64,000 nt of DNA from Corylus avellana (taxonomy: Eukaryota; Streptophyta; Magnoliopsida; Fagales; Betulaceae). Position 1 is the stretch's first letter; each line of letters begins with the position of its first letter. Positions 45,572 to 57,601 of this stretch are shown here, one piece after another. The stretch spans positions 12,303,932 to 12,367,931 of the forward strand of contig NC_081548.1 in assembly GCF_901000735.1 (NCBI RefSeq), given 5' to 3'. The notes below the pieces were generated by a model, which worked only from the letters and a program-made list of their open reading frames with translations, had not been told where the DNA came from and ran no database searches. The position numbers and the translations under genes were made by a program.

Positions 45572-46601
45572 ATGCCTAGAGCTCAAGTTTCGTCTTCTCG
45601 ATCTTCTGAAACTCAAGCCATAGACTCCCGACCCACATTTGAGTAGAGGGAGCTTCTTTTTTAGACAATATTTGCAATAGAAGACGACTTCAAGCACTTT
45701 GAAGCTACTCAATGGGCGGTTGAAGAGTTTAAGCACCGTGGGTTGAAGAGATTGTTCAAGCCCGTTACTTCCACCGCCTACAAAAGCCTCATCACACAGT
45801 TCTATAAGCACCTCTCTTACGACTGCACCAAGTTGGGTGTCATGTCCACATCAGTACAGGGCAAGGATATGGAGGTCACATCACCAACATAGCCATTGCT
45901 TTAAAGTGCAATGATGATCACCCTCCAGAAGATGCACAGTTTGAAGAGTAACTCCCAAGTTCTACATTGCGGAAATCATTGAGGACATGTGTGGGGGGCA
46001 GTTTGCGGACAAGCACAACAATGTTGGCAGCACGGCCAAGATGCCTCCAAGACTCTGGCTCGCGGACTCTATTTTGCATCGCAATGCATTCCCCTTGGGA
46101 CACAAAATTCAGATGCGAGACCTGTTCCTCCAAGCACTTTACGCCTTTCATAAAGGTTTTTGGTGTTCCATTTCTGCGCTCATTTGGAGCCAGATTTATA
46201 AATTTTGAGACGGGGTGCATGTACCAGGATCCAACACTACAAATAAATGGGGGTTACCTTTCCCATTTTTACTCACTCATATTCTTATGCAAAAGGGCAT
46301 TAAGGGCACCTCAACAGATGGACCTGTCAAAGAACATCCAAAATTTGGCAAAATCCAGTGGAGCCAAAGCCAATCACACATGCCAAGGGTACCTCAAGCA
46401 CCAGCAACTGAGGTAGAGAGAGTAGTGGAGGCGGAGCGCACCATGGGCATATCACAGTACCAGTACATTTGTGATGAGTTTTCATTCCTCTGGTATGAGC
46501 TAGCTGACCATAGAAGGGAAGCTCGGGAGGACAAGTTCTTGGTTGAACAACGTTTAAAGGCACAAGAAGAACTACTGCGGAAGCAAGGAGAATTGTTATA
46601 A
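45572..46601 (+). pseudogene. ORF3 of element J
   Basis: ATG 45572 (MPRAQVSSSRSSETQA). Same family as 6452-7578: TQWAVEEFKHRGLKRLF, IIEDMCGGQFADKHNN, PRLWLADSILHRNAFPLGHK, GLPFPFLLTHILMQKGIKGTS, then a coiled-coil end (HRREAREDKFLVEQRLKAQEELL). It has at least three stops and several frameshifts. The position downstream of integrase fixes ORF3 as the last gene of the autonomous element. The function of the family is unknown. Confidence 0.72.
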
Positions 46602-46699
46602 TAGGCATAAGATGGATTGCTACGGTCCATTCTAGATCGACTACCACCACCTTCGAGGGCATCCTCTTTAGGGTAGAAATGAGGGGAGGACCACAGTTT

Positions 46700-46743
46700 G
46701 GCTGAAGACGTTAAACTAAGCATTCATGGGAGGCACCCTACAA
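46700..46743 (+). promoter_or_regulatory. Conserved 44-nt block (J)
   Basis: GGCTGAAGACGTTAAACTAA to GGCACCCTACAA; the most diverged copy. Confidence 0.55.
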
Positions 46744-47321
46744 ATTATCCTTTTATTCTTCTATTTGTTTTTCAGTTTACTTTTGTGTTTATCTTTAGCA
46801 TCTTTTTGTTTCCCTTTTATTTCTTTGAGTCTTTTGTTTTTTAGGGACAAGTGTGCTCGCGTTCAATTTTGGGGGTGTGCTACGAGCCATACCATTCCAA
46901 GCAGTTTCACCCATCTCCCGAGTAAGATCTTTTCATGTTATACACACATTGGGAACAATGTGTAATTTAAGTTTGGTGGTCTGGGAGGCACTTACACACA
47001 CTTTGTCCCACTTAACTTGATTTCAAAAAAAAAAAAAAAAAAACTTTGCATGTTCATGTTTGTCTTAAAAGTTTGATTGATTTAAAGGAATTGTGATTTG
47101 ATTTCAGTAGCGAGCTTAAAATTTTGAACACATGATCTGATGATCGAATTTGTAAGTGTGGTTACTTGCTTTAGGCATTTGAGAATTCACCTGTTTGATC
47201 TGATCTAACACAAGCACATTAGCACATAATTTATGGGGTTACGTGAGAGTCTGATGTGTATGTTTCAATGTCATGAGTAAGTTGGGATGCCTGTTGGTAG
47301 GACACTTTGGCATAATCTTAA

Positions 47322-47370
<49 letters not shown>

Positions 47371-48207
47371 TAATAATAAAATAAATAATTATAAATAATT
47401 ATAAATAATAATAATAATAATCATTGATAAGCTTTTCACTTACTAACTGGACATCTTGCCTCATTAAGCAATAAGTGTTCACGTCAAAAGGTGAAGAATT
47501 TTGATTTCTTTAATGTCATGGCTAGTTCGGTTTCATAGTCTTTTTGACTCGAATTAGTAAATCCTTAGGGGTGTCTTTACACCTAATGCTCTAAAACCAC
47601 CTGGTTTGAGAGTCATTGACTTAACACTCGTTACATGGGTCAATTAGAAAGCTTAAGGGAATCAAACATTACATAGCCTGACCAAAAATAGAAAAAATTA
47701 AAAAAAAAAAAAAGAAGAAAAAGAAAATTATGCCATTGTTGTTCATTCTGATGGGAATTTCAATGAACTCTGAGATATTGAGACATTGTACATTGGAATT
47801 AATTGGAAGCTTCATTTTTATGTGCTAGTTTATTTTACACTGTTTCGAATTTGTGATGCCTAAGCCTCCCTTTTGTAAGTGATTAAACTGCAAAATTTCA
47901 TTTCATTGAGAAGATAGAGTTTACCTTTTCAAACTTGCTAATAAATGAAAATCATGGTTTTGAGTGATACTTCAAATTTTTGGATAACATGAACATTGCG
48001 TAATGTTTATGGGTAACATTCCTGAAAAACCTTCACGAGACTTCACTCGTCCTCTAGAGAATTCCTAGGAGTTTAAAAGGCTTGTTGCATACGCAAAATG
48101 CAATCGTACATTCCACGAAAGATGGATTTATCTTTGTGTTCTCTGTTTTTCATTTTGTTTTTAGTTTAGTATTGCTAAGGGACTAGCAATATTTAAGTTT
48201 GGGGGTG
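46744..48207 (+). other. 3' noncoding region of J
   Basis: PPT-like tracts near 46866, 46968 and the terminal AAGTTTGGGGGTG at 48195-48207. An AAT microsatellite of about 100 bases (47321-47421) sits where I has TAA and L has CA. No gene. Confidence 0.75.
46944..46963 (+). promoter_or_regulatory. Conserved 3' hairpin, GGAA loop (J)
   Basis: ACACATTG-GGAA-CAATGTGT, perfect stem with GNRA-type loop. Confidence 0.68.
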
Positions 48208-48584
48208 TGATAAGTGCTAAAATATCTATATTTTAGCCCCTAAATTTATATTTGTTAATTCCTTTGTTGTGTTAGTTTGTGTAATTTTACTCATTTTTTT
48301 GTGTTTTCTGGGTTTTTATAGGTCATGGAAGAAAATGAGGCATTCCTGGATATTTTGCACTTTAAGTGTAATTTGGGAAGTTGGAGCATGCAATCAAGCG
48401 AAGGAGACCTAAGCTCGAGCGCACCAACACTACGATCAAGCGCACCCGTGTGCCAGAGAACAGTGTGGCTGCTGGCCTTATTTTTGAAAGAGCCTTTAGG
48501 TTAATTTTACAATTTCTAGGGTTTCTAGGTGTTTCTAGGTTTCCCCTAACTACTATAAATAGGCCTGTAAACATAGGAAAAGAT
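48208..48584 (+). mobile_element. Alpha LTR, 3' LTR of J (truncated)
   Basis: Begins TGATAAGTGCTAAAATATC. Words at about 48390-48450, TATAAATA at 48554-48561. Stops at AGGAAAAGAT, three bases before inverted pol sequence. Confidence 0.85.
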
Positions 48585-48587
48585 CAA

Positions 48588-49811
48588 ATTCTCACAGCTT
48601 TCTTTGTCCCTAATCTCAAGATCAAATTCTTGTAATAGTAGTACCCATCTGATCAATCTTGGCTTTGTATCTTTTTTGGCAAACAAATATCTCGAAGCAG
48701 CATGGTCAATGAATACAATAACTTTAGAACCAATCAAGTATGACCTAAACTTCTCCGAAGCAAATATGACAGCTAACAATTCTTTCTCACAAGTAGAATA
48801 AGTTAGTTGAGCATCGTTTAAAGTTTTAGAAGCATAATATATAGCATAAGGTACCTTATTGATTCTTTGGCCAAAAACATCTCCCAAGGCAAAGTCACTG
48901 GCATCACACTTGAGTTCGAATGGAAGGCTCCAATCAGGTGCCATCATTATTGGTGTAGATGTGAGCAACTTTTTCAATACGTTAAAAGTATCCTTGCATT
49001 TGTTAGTCCATACAAACTTGACATCTTTGGCCCGTAGTCAATAGAGGGATCTAGAGATCTTGGAGAAATCCTTGATGAATCTTTTATAGAACCCGGCATA
49101 CCTCAAAAAACTTCTTGTACCATAAAGTGCCATTTTTCCCAATTAAGCACTAAGTTGCATTCTTCACACCGCTTGAGGACAATCTGCAGATGATTGAGGC
49201 ATTCAGCAAAGTTAGAGCCAAAAACACTAAAATCATCCATAAATACCTCAATAAATTTCTCCCCCATGTTCGAGAAAATGCTCATCATGCATCTTTGAAA
49301 TGTGGCTGGTGCATTGCATAATCCAAACGGCATCCTTCTGTAAGCAAATGTGCCAAAAGGACATGTGAAGGTGGTCTTTTCTTGATCCTCTGGTGCTATT
49401 GCAATTTGGTTGTAGCCACTGCAACAATTCGGGAAGTAGTAATATCTATGGCCAGCAAACCTTTCTAGCATATGATCAATGAAGGGTAGAGGAAATTGAT
49501 CTTTTTGGGTCACCTAGTTTAGCCTTCGGTAGTCAATACATACCCTCCACCCGGTGGTTATTATTGTAGGTAACAGATCATCTTCTTCATTTTTCACTAC
49601 TGTGATCTCATTCTTTTTCAGCACTACTTGAACCAGACTTACCCATTTGCTATCTGAGATGGGATAGATAATGACAACATGTAACAATTTTAAAACCTCA
49701 GCCTTGACTACATCATTTATGTGTGGGTTGAGTCTTCTTTGTGCATCCCTGGTTGGCTTTGCTTCATCCTCAAGGAAAATTTGATGCATGCATTTGGCCG
49801 GACATATGCCT
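48588..49811 (-). pseudogene. pol: RT/RNase H fragment K' (minus)
   Basis: Near-identical to 56279-57502. RNase H ([26 protein letters not shown]), RT FMDDF, and motif A YYFPNCCSGYNQI, where the catalytic Asp is lost. A TAG lies in RRLN*VT. It differs from K at a few sites; for example the K stop before LKCDAS is a Glu codon here. It ends at the N run. Confidence 0.82.
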
Positions 49812-49911
49812 NNNNNNNNNNNNNNNNNNNNNNNNNNNNNNNNNNNNNNNNNNNNNNNNNNNNNNNNNNNNNNNNNNNNNNNNNNNNNNNNNNNNNNNNN
49901 NNNNNNNNNNN
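49812..49911. other. Assembly gap, 100 N
   Basis: Exactly 100 N. Right-hand sequence 49912-52450 repeats 46042-48584. Confidence 0.98.
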
Positions 49912-50471
49912 TGCCTCCAAGACTCTGGCTCGCGGACTCTATTTTGCATCGCAATGCATTCCCCTTGGGACACAAAATTCAGATGCGAGACCTGTTCCTC
50001 CAAGCACTTTACGCCTTTCATAAAGGTTTTTGGTGTTCCATTTCTGCGCTCATTTGGAGCCAGATTTATAAATTTTGAGACGGGGTGCATGTACCAGGAG
50101 CCAACACTACAAATAAATGGGGGTTACCTTTCCCATTTTTACTCACTCATATTCTTATGCAAAAGGGCATTAGGGGCACCTCAACAGATGGACCTGTCAA
50201 AGAACATCCAAAATTTGGCAAAATCCAGTGGAGCCAAAGCCAATCACACATGCCAAGGGTACCTCAAGCACCAGCAACTGAGGTAGAGAGAGTAGTGGAG
50301 GCGGAGCGCACCATGGGCATATCACAGTACCAGTACATTTGTGATGAGTTTTCATTCCTCTGGTATGAGCTAGCTGACCATAGAAGGGAAGCTCGGGAGG
50401 GCAAGTTCTTGGTTGAACAACGTTTAAAGGTACAAGAAGAACTACTGCGGAAGCAAGGAGAATTGTTATAA
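49912..50471 (+). pseudogene. ORF3 of J (second copy, partial)
   Basis: Matches 46042-46601 with about five substitutions; begins at the gap within PPRLWLADSILH. Confidence 0.8.
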
Positions 50472-51191
50472 TAGGCATAAGATGGATTGCTACGGTCCAT
50501 TCTAGATCGACTACCACCACCTTCGAGGGCATCCTCTTTAGGGTAGAAATGAGGGGAGGACCACAGTCTGGCTGAAGACGTTAAACTAAGCATTCATGGG
50601 AGGCACCCTACAAATTATCCTTTTATTCTTCTATTTGTTTTTCAGTTTACTTTTGTGTTTATCTTTAGCATCTTTTTGTTTCCCTTTTATTTCTTTGAGT
50701 CTTTTGTTTTTTAGGGACAAGTGTGCTTGCGTTCAATTTTGGGGGTGTGCTACGAGCCATACCATTCCAAGCAGTTTCACCCATCTCCCGAGTAAGATCT
50801 TTTCATGTTATACACACATTGGGAACAATGTGTAATTTAAGTTTGGTGGTCTGGGAGGCACTTACACACACTTTGTCCCACTTAACTTGATTTCAAAAAA
50901 AAAAAAAAAAAAACTTTGCATGTTCATGTTTGTCTTAAAAGTTTGATTGATTTAAAGGAATTGTGATTTGATTTCAGTAGCGAGCTTAAAATTTTGAACA
51001 CATGATCTGATGATCGAATTTGTAAGTGTGGTTACTTGCTTTAGGCATTTGAGAATTCACCTGTTTGATCTGATCTAACACAAGCACATTAGCACATAAT
51101 TTATGGGGTTACGTGAGAGTCTGATGTGTATGTTGCAATGTCTTGAGTAAGTTGGGATGCCTGTTGGTAGGACACTTTGGCATAATCTTAA

Positions 51192-51234
<43 letters not shown>

Positions 51235-52074
51235 TAATAATAATAAAATAAATAATTATAAATAATTATAAATAATAATAATAATAATCATTGATAAGCT
51301 TTTCACTTACTAACTGGACATCTTGCCTCATTAAGCAATAAGTGTTCACGTCAAAAGGTGAAGAATTTTGATTTCTTTAATGTCATGGCTAGTTCGGTTT
51401 CATAGTCTTTTTGACTCGAATTAGTAAATCCTTAGGGGTGTCTTTACACCTAATGCTCTAAAACCACCTGGTTTGAGAGTCATTGACTTAACACTCGTTA
51501 CATGGGTCAATTAGAAAGCTTAAGGGAATCAAACATTACATAGCCTGACCAAAAATAGAAAAAATTAAAAAAAAAAAAAAGAAGAAAAAGAAAATTATGC
51601 CATTGTTGTTCATTCTGATGGGAATTTCAATGAACTCTGAGATATTGAGACATTGTACATTGGAATTAATTGGAAGCTTCATTTTTATGTGCTAGTTTAT
51701 TTTACACTGTTTCGAATTTGTGATGCCTAAGCCTGCCTTTTGTAAGTGATTAAACTGCAAAATTTCATTTCATTGAGAAGATAGAGTTTACCTTTTCAAA
51801 CTTGCTAATAAATGAAAATCATGGTTTTGAGTGATACTTCAAATTTTTGGATAACATGAACATTGCGTAATGTTTATGGGTAACATTCCTGAAAAACCTT
51901 CACGAGACTTCACTCGTCCTCTAGAGAATTCCTAGGAGTTTAAAAGGCTTGTTGCATACGCAAAATGCAATCGTACATTCCACGAAAGATGGATTTATCT
52001 TTGTGTTCTCTGTTTTTCATTTTGTTTTTAGTTTAGTATTGCTAAGGGACTAGCAATATTTAAGTTTGGGGGTG
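50472..52074 (+). other. 3' noncoding region of J (second copy)
   Basis: Same layout as 46602-48207: 44-nt block at 50570-50613, hairpin at 50814-50833, AAT microsatellite at 51191-51288 with a different repeat count, terminal PPT at 52062-52074. No gene. Confidence 0.78.
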
Positions 52075-52877
52075 TGATAAGTGCTAAAATATCTATATTT
52101 TAGCCCCTAAATTTATATTTGTTAATTCCTTTGTTGTGTTAGTTTGTGTAATTTTACTCATTTTTTGTGTTTTCTGTGTTTTTATAGGTCATGGAAGAAA
52201 ATGAGGCATTCCTGGATATTTTGGACTTTAAGTGTAATTTGGGAAGTTGGAGCATGCAATCAAGCGAAGGAGACCTAAGCTCGAGCGCACCAACACTACG
52301 ATCAAGCGCACCCGTGTGCCAGAGAACAGTGTGGCTGCTGGCCTTATTTTTGAAAGAGCCTTTAGGTTAATTTTACAATTTCTAGGGTTTCTAGGTGTTT
52401 CTAGGTTTCCCCTAACTACTATAAATAGGCCTGTAAACATAGGAAAAGATACACAATTTTCGAGAGAAAGCTCTAAGAGAAGGATTGACAGCTCTTAAAG
52501 GAAGCATTTTTTGGGTTTATTTTTTTCCTTTTATTTTATGAAGATGATTAGCATCAAAGTCATGTGTAACTAAATACTTTAGTAGGGCTAGATTGAAGCC
52601 CTAATCATGTCTCTTTGATATTTCAATATTGGCGCCTTTGTGATAATCATATTGTGATGCTTAACATGATTATTTCCTGCTTAATTGAATTCCTCATATG
52701 AATGTGCTTGGCCAACATATGCATATGGTTTGGATTAGTTATTTAAGTCAATTTGGATGATCAAGTCCTGGCTTAATCGAGTGACAAAAGATATCTTTGC
52801 GGGTTCTTGGGGTAAGCCACATGGGGAACCGGGAGTATACACCCATGCCCTAGGCTCCATGTGTTTGTCGATTTCCA
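52075..52877 (+). mobile_element. Alpha LTR of J, second copy, to inverted joint
   Basis: Begins TGATAAGTGCTAAAATATC, TATAAATA at 52420-52427. It ends at CGATTTCCATA, where the sequence turns into an inverted LTR. The shared bases CCATA mark the joint. Confidence 0.85.
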
Positions 52878-52878
52878 T

Positions 52879-53695
52879 ACCACATGCATATGTTGGCCAA
52901 GCACATTCATACGAGAAATTCAATAAAGCAAGGAATAATGAAATTCAGCATCAGAATATGATTGTAGCAAAGGAGTCAATATTGAAATATTAAAGAGACA
53001 TGATTAGGGCATCAATTTAGCCCTACTAAAGTATTTAGTTACACATAATTTTGGATGCTAATCATCCTCTTAATAAGATAACAAGGAAAAGAATAAACCC
53101 GAAAAACGCTTCCTTGAAGTGCCGCCAATTCTTCTCGCCAAAGCTTCTCCCCTTTTCTTCTATGTTTAGAGGCCTATTTATAGGGATTAGGGGAACCCTA
53201 GAAGCCTCTAAAAACCCAAGAAATCATACATTTTAACCTAAAGGTCTTTCCAAAATAAGGTCATCCGCCACACTATTCTCCAGCGCACCAGTGTGCTTGA
53301 TCGCAATGTTGGTGTGCTCGATCACAGTTGTGCGATCGATCTTCTGGTGTTGGGCACTCGGTGCTGATGCGCTTGAGCCAGCTTCTTGTGCACGAAAGTG
53401 CAACTGTGCTCGCTCTAGGAAATTTTGGATCAAGCATAAGCATCCAGGCGCTCGAGCCTAGGTGTAGTGTGCACGATCACATTGCGCTTGGATGCTTATG
53501 CTTGATCTAAAATTTCCTGCTTTTTTCCGATTTTGTCTTTTATGCTTGAACTTGCCAGAGATGCTCTCTTTTCTACAAAAACCAATAAAAATACAGAAAA
53601 CACACAAAGGACGTAAAACAGCACATAATAGCAAGACTAAAAAATTAACAAATGTAAATTAAGGTGCTAAAATATGTATATTTTAGCACTTATCA
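52879..53695 (-). mobile_element. Alpha LTR, 3' LTR of element K (truncated)
   Basis: On the minus strand it begins TGATAAGTGCTAAAATATAC at 53695. TATAAATA at 53175-53182 (minus), CGATCG words at about 53287-53480, foldback at 53417-53518. The inner 500 bases or so are missing at the inverted joint. Confidence 0.85.
53417..53518. repeat. Foldback with 35-bp arms inside alpha LTR
   Basis: Arms 53417-53451 and 53484-53518 (AGGAAATTTTGGATCAAGC and its inverse) match with two mismatches around a 32-base loop containing decayed CGATCG words. Confidence 0.85.
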
Positions 53696-54821
53696 CACCC
53701 TAAAACATGGAAAAACAAAAAGATAAATCCTTCTTTCGTGAGATGTACGATTGCATTTAGCGTATGTCGCAAGCCTTTTAAACCCCTCGGCATCCCTAGT
53801 AAGACGAGTGAAGTCTTGTGAGGGTTTAACGGCAATGTTACCCACGAACATTATGCACAGTTCATGTCATAAAAAATGGAAGTATCCCTCTAAACCATGA
53901 TTTTCATTCATTAGCAAGCTTAAAAAAATAAAATTCATCTTCACAATGAATTGGAATCATAAAGTCTAATCACTTTCAAAAGATAGGCTAAGGCATCACT
54001 AGTTAGAAACAGTGTAAAGTGAAGTAGCACATAAATATGAAGCTTCCAATTATTTTCGATGTGCAATGTCTCAATATCTCAAAGTACACAAGGATTCCAA
54101 TCAGAATGAATAACTATAGTTTACGAAACTAAACTAGCCATGAATTTAACCAAATCAAAATTCTCACATTTTGACGTGAACACTCATTGCTTAATGAGGC
54201 AAGAAGTCCAGTTACTTAGTGAAAATCTTACAATGATCATTTATTTTTAATATTATATGCCAAATTATCCATCCAACAAGTCTCCCAGCTTCAACCAAGA
54301 CATTCAAACATACACATGAGACTCTCATCTCATATCCCACAAATTATATGCTAATGTGCTTATGTCAAATCAGACCAAATAGGTGAATTCTCAAATGCCT
54401 AAAGTAAGTAACCAAACTTAAGAACTCTATCATCAGATCATGTGTTCAAAATTTTAAGATCACCAATGAAAATCAAATCACAATTTTTTTATTTTTTTTA
54501 GATCACCCAAAATTTTAAGACAAACATGAACAGGCATTTTTTTCAAAAAAAAAAAAAAGGGACAAATTGTGTGTAAATATCTCCTATACCACCAAACTTA
54601 AATTATACATTGTCCCCAATGTGTGAATAACATGAAAAGATCTTACCCGAGAGATGGAAAAACTGGCTGGCATAGGTATGGCTCATAGCATACCCCCAAA
54701 GTTGAATGCAACAACACTTGTCCCTAAAAAACAAAAGAGGCCTCAGTACCACCTATCTAAGTAGATGCGCCTGAGCTCTTGGACTACTCGAGCACTTTTG
54801 GCAGTAGCTTCAGTGCTAATG
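53696..54821 (-). other. 3' noncoding region of K; ORF3 deleted
   Basis: Shared 3' region without the 44-nt block. The hairpin is at 54605-54624 (one mismatch). Near 54725 it passes directly into the pol-ORF3 spacer, so ORF3 is gone. The terminal PPT near 53697 is damaged. Confidence 0.72.
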
Positions 54822-56015
54822 TTATGGGGGGATGCACTTGAATTTCACTAAATGTGGCTCAAACGATCTTGGTAATGCTGCATATTGGACAGATTGGAGT
54901 ACCAAATCTTCATCTCTTGGTACAAAGTTCATTTCAATGTATGGCTTCGCTCTATGTCCATTCACCTTGAATGTCTGATTCTTTTCTAGGCTATAAACCT
55001 CCGAAGCTGCATGTGGGAACACGTTGGTGACAACATAAGGACCAAACCGTCTAGACTTGAGCTTACCAGGGAAGAGTCTTAATTTCGAAGTATAGATCAA
55101 CACCTTCTATCCCACATGGAACTCCTTCCTGACAAGCTGCTTATCATGATATGCCTTGCTTCTTTCCTTGTATAGCTTGACATTCTCATATGCATCACAC
55201 CTCAACACCTCAAGTTCATTCAGCTGTGGCTTTCTCTTGTCACCTGCTTGTTTCATATCAAAGTTGAATTTCTTGGTGGCCCAGTAGGCTCTATGCTCCA
55301 ACTCCACTGGTTGGTGACACACTTTCCCAAAGACCAACCGATTTGGGGACATGCCAATAGGGGTTTTGTATGCAGTCCTATATGCTCACAATGCATCATT
55401 CAAGCGTAGAGACCAATCTTTCCTGCTAGTATTCACTATCCTTTCTAGGATGCTTTTGATCTCTCTGTTTCTTGTCTCTACTTGACCACTGGTTTGAGGA
55501 TGATATGGAGTGCCAACCTGATGAGTGATCCCATATTTTGTCATCAAAGAAGCAAAAGGCTGGTTATTGAATTGGCTACCTCCATCACTAATTATTGCCC
55601 TTGGAGTCCCAAACCTAGTAAAAATGTTATCTTGCAAGAACTTCACAACAACTTTGTGATCATTAGTTTTTTAGGGAACAACCTCAACCCATTTAGATAC
55701 ATAATCCACACCCACAAGAATATATAAATAATCAAATGAGTTAGGAAATGGACCCATGAAGTCAATACCACACACATCAAAGAGCTCTACCACTTGAATT
55801 TTTCCACTAGCATCTGATTTCTGGATGAGATGTTGCCTATCCTCTGGCATCTATCACAAGAACTACAAAACCAAAAAGCATCTTTAAACACATTAGGTCA
55901 ATAGAAACTAGATTGTAATACCTAAAGTGTGGTTCTCTTGGCTTCAAAGTGCCCTCCATAGGCAAGATGACGAGAATGTTTTAAGATGCTCGTGTGCTCC
56001 TCCTTTGGAACGCAC
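54822..56015 (-). pseudogene. pol: Integrase of element K
   Basis: Most complete integrase here. HHCC part ([21 protein letters not shown]), core with all three acidic residues in place ([28 protein letters not shown]), GPY/F-like C-terminal part (LIYTSKLRLFPGKLKSRRFGP, EMNFVPRDEDLVLQ). It is broken by several stops and frameshifts (for example near 55105 and 55380). It inserts element DNA into chromosomes. It shows what E lost. Confidence 0.83.
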
Positions 56016-57601
56016 CTTCGAATGATTTGGTCAGGGCAGAATTTGAAAAGATACGGTTCATCCCAATGGTAATGTCTAGACATAGACATCAACCGCTTCC
56101 TTTCCTAACTAGACATACTTGGAGGAAATACCTTAGCAGTTATATAATTAACAATATCTGCATACCATGGAAGTTGGACATCTATTGTAAATAACTGCTC
56201 ATCTGTAAAGTTTTCACTCAAGGGAAGCTCGTTTCCTTCTTCATCCTGAAGTAACCTGGATAGATGATTCGCAGTCACATTCTCATAGCTTTCTTTGTCC
56301 CTAATCTCAAGATCAAATTCTTGTAATAGTAGTACCCATCTGATCAATCTTGGCTTTGTATCTTTTTTGGCAAACAAATATCTCGAAGCAGCATGGTCAA
56401 TGAATACAATAACTTTAGAACCAATCAAGTATGACCTAAACTTCTCCGAAGCAAATATGACAGCTAACAATTCTTTCTCACAAGTAGAATAAGTTAGTTG
56501 AGCATCGTTTAAAGTTTTAGAAGCATAATATATAGCATAAGGTACCTTATTGATTCTTTGGCCAAAAACATCTCCCAAGGCAAAGTCACTGGCGTCACAC
56601 TTGAGTTAGAATGGAAGGCTCCAATCAGGTGCCATCATTATTGGTGTAGATGTGAGCAACTTTTTCAATACGTTAAAAGTATCCTTGCATTTGTTAGTCC
56701 ATACAAACTTGACATCTTTGGCCCGTAGTCAATAGAGGGATCTAGAGATCTTGGAGAAATCCTTGATGAATCTTTTATAGAACCCGGCATGCCTCAAAAA
56801 ACTTCTTGTACCATAAAGTGCCATTTTTCCCAATTAAGCACTAAGTTGCATTCTTCACACCGCTTGAGGACAATCTGCAGATGATTGAGGCATTCAGCAA
56901 AGTTAGAGCCAAAAACACTAAAATCATCCATAAATACCTCAATAAATTTCTCCCCCATGTTCGAGAAAATGCTCATCATGCATCTTTGAAATGTGGCTGG
57001 TGCATTGCATAATCCAAACGGCATCCTTCTGTAAGCAAATGTGCCAAAAGGACATGTGAAGGTGGTCTTTTCTTGATCCTCTGGTGCTATTGCAATTTGG
57101 TTGTAGCCACTGCAACAATTCGGGAAGTAGTAATATCTATGGCCAACAAACCTTTCTAGCATATGATCAATGAAGGGTAGAGGAAATTGATCTTTTTGGG
57201 TCACCTAGTTTAGCCTTCGGTAGTCAATACATACCCTCCACCCGGTGGTTATTATTGTAGGTAACAGATCATCTTCTTTATTTTTCACTACTGTGAACTC
57301 ATTCTTTTTCAGCACTACTTGAACCAGACTTACCCATTTGCTATCTGAGATGGGATAGATAATGACAACATGTAACAATTTTAAAACCTCAGCCTTGACT
57401 ACATCATTTATGTGTGGGTTGAGTCTTCTTTGTGCATCCCTGGTTGGCTTTGCTTCATCCTCAAGGAAAATTTGATGCATGCATTTGGCCGGACATATGC
57501 CTTTGATGTCGGCAATAGTCCATCCTAATGCAGTTTTATGCTCTCTAAGAACTCTCAATAGCTTCTCCTCTTCCCCCAACCTTAAGTTTGTGGCAACTAT
57601 C
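56016..57601 (-). pseudogene. pol: RT/RNase H of element K, cut by L
   Basis: From EEEKLLRVLREHKTALGW through RT (VCIDYRRLN, stop, motif A PNCCSGYNQI, FMDDF) to RNase H and VTANHLSRL. The motif A Asp is replaced. The upstream part (protease, gag) is missing because the LTR of L begins at 57602 on the other side of GATAGTTGCC. Confidence 0.83.

Noticed and set aside
46327..46723. Minus-strand ORFs of about 110 codons opposite ORF3, duplicated at 50197-50593
   Set aside because: Antisense to ORF3. The duplication reflects the repeated block around the gap rather than conservation.
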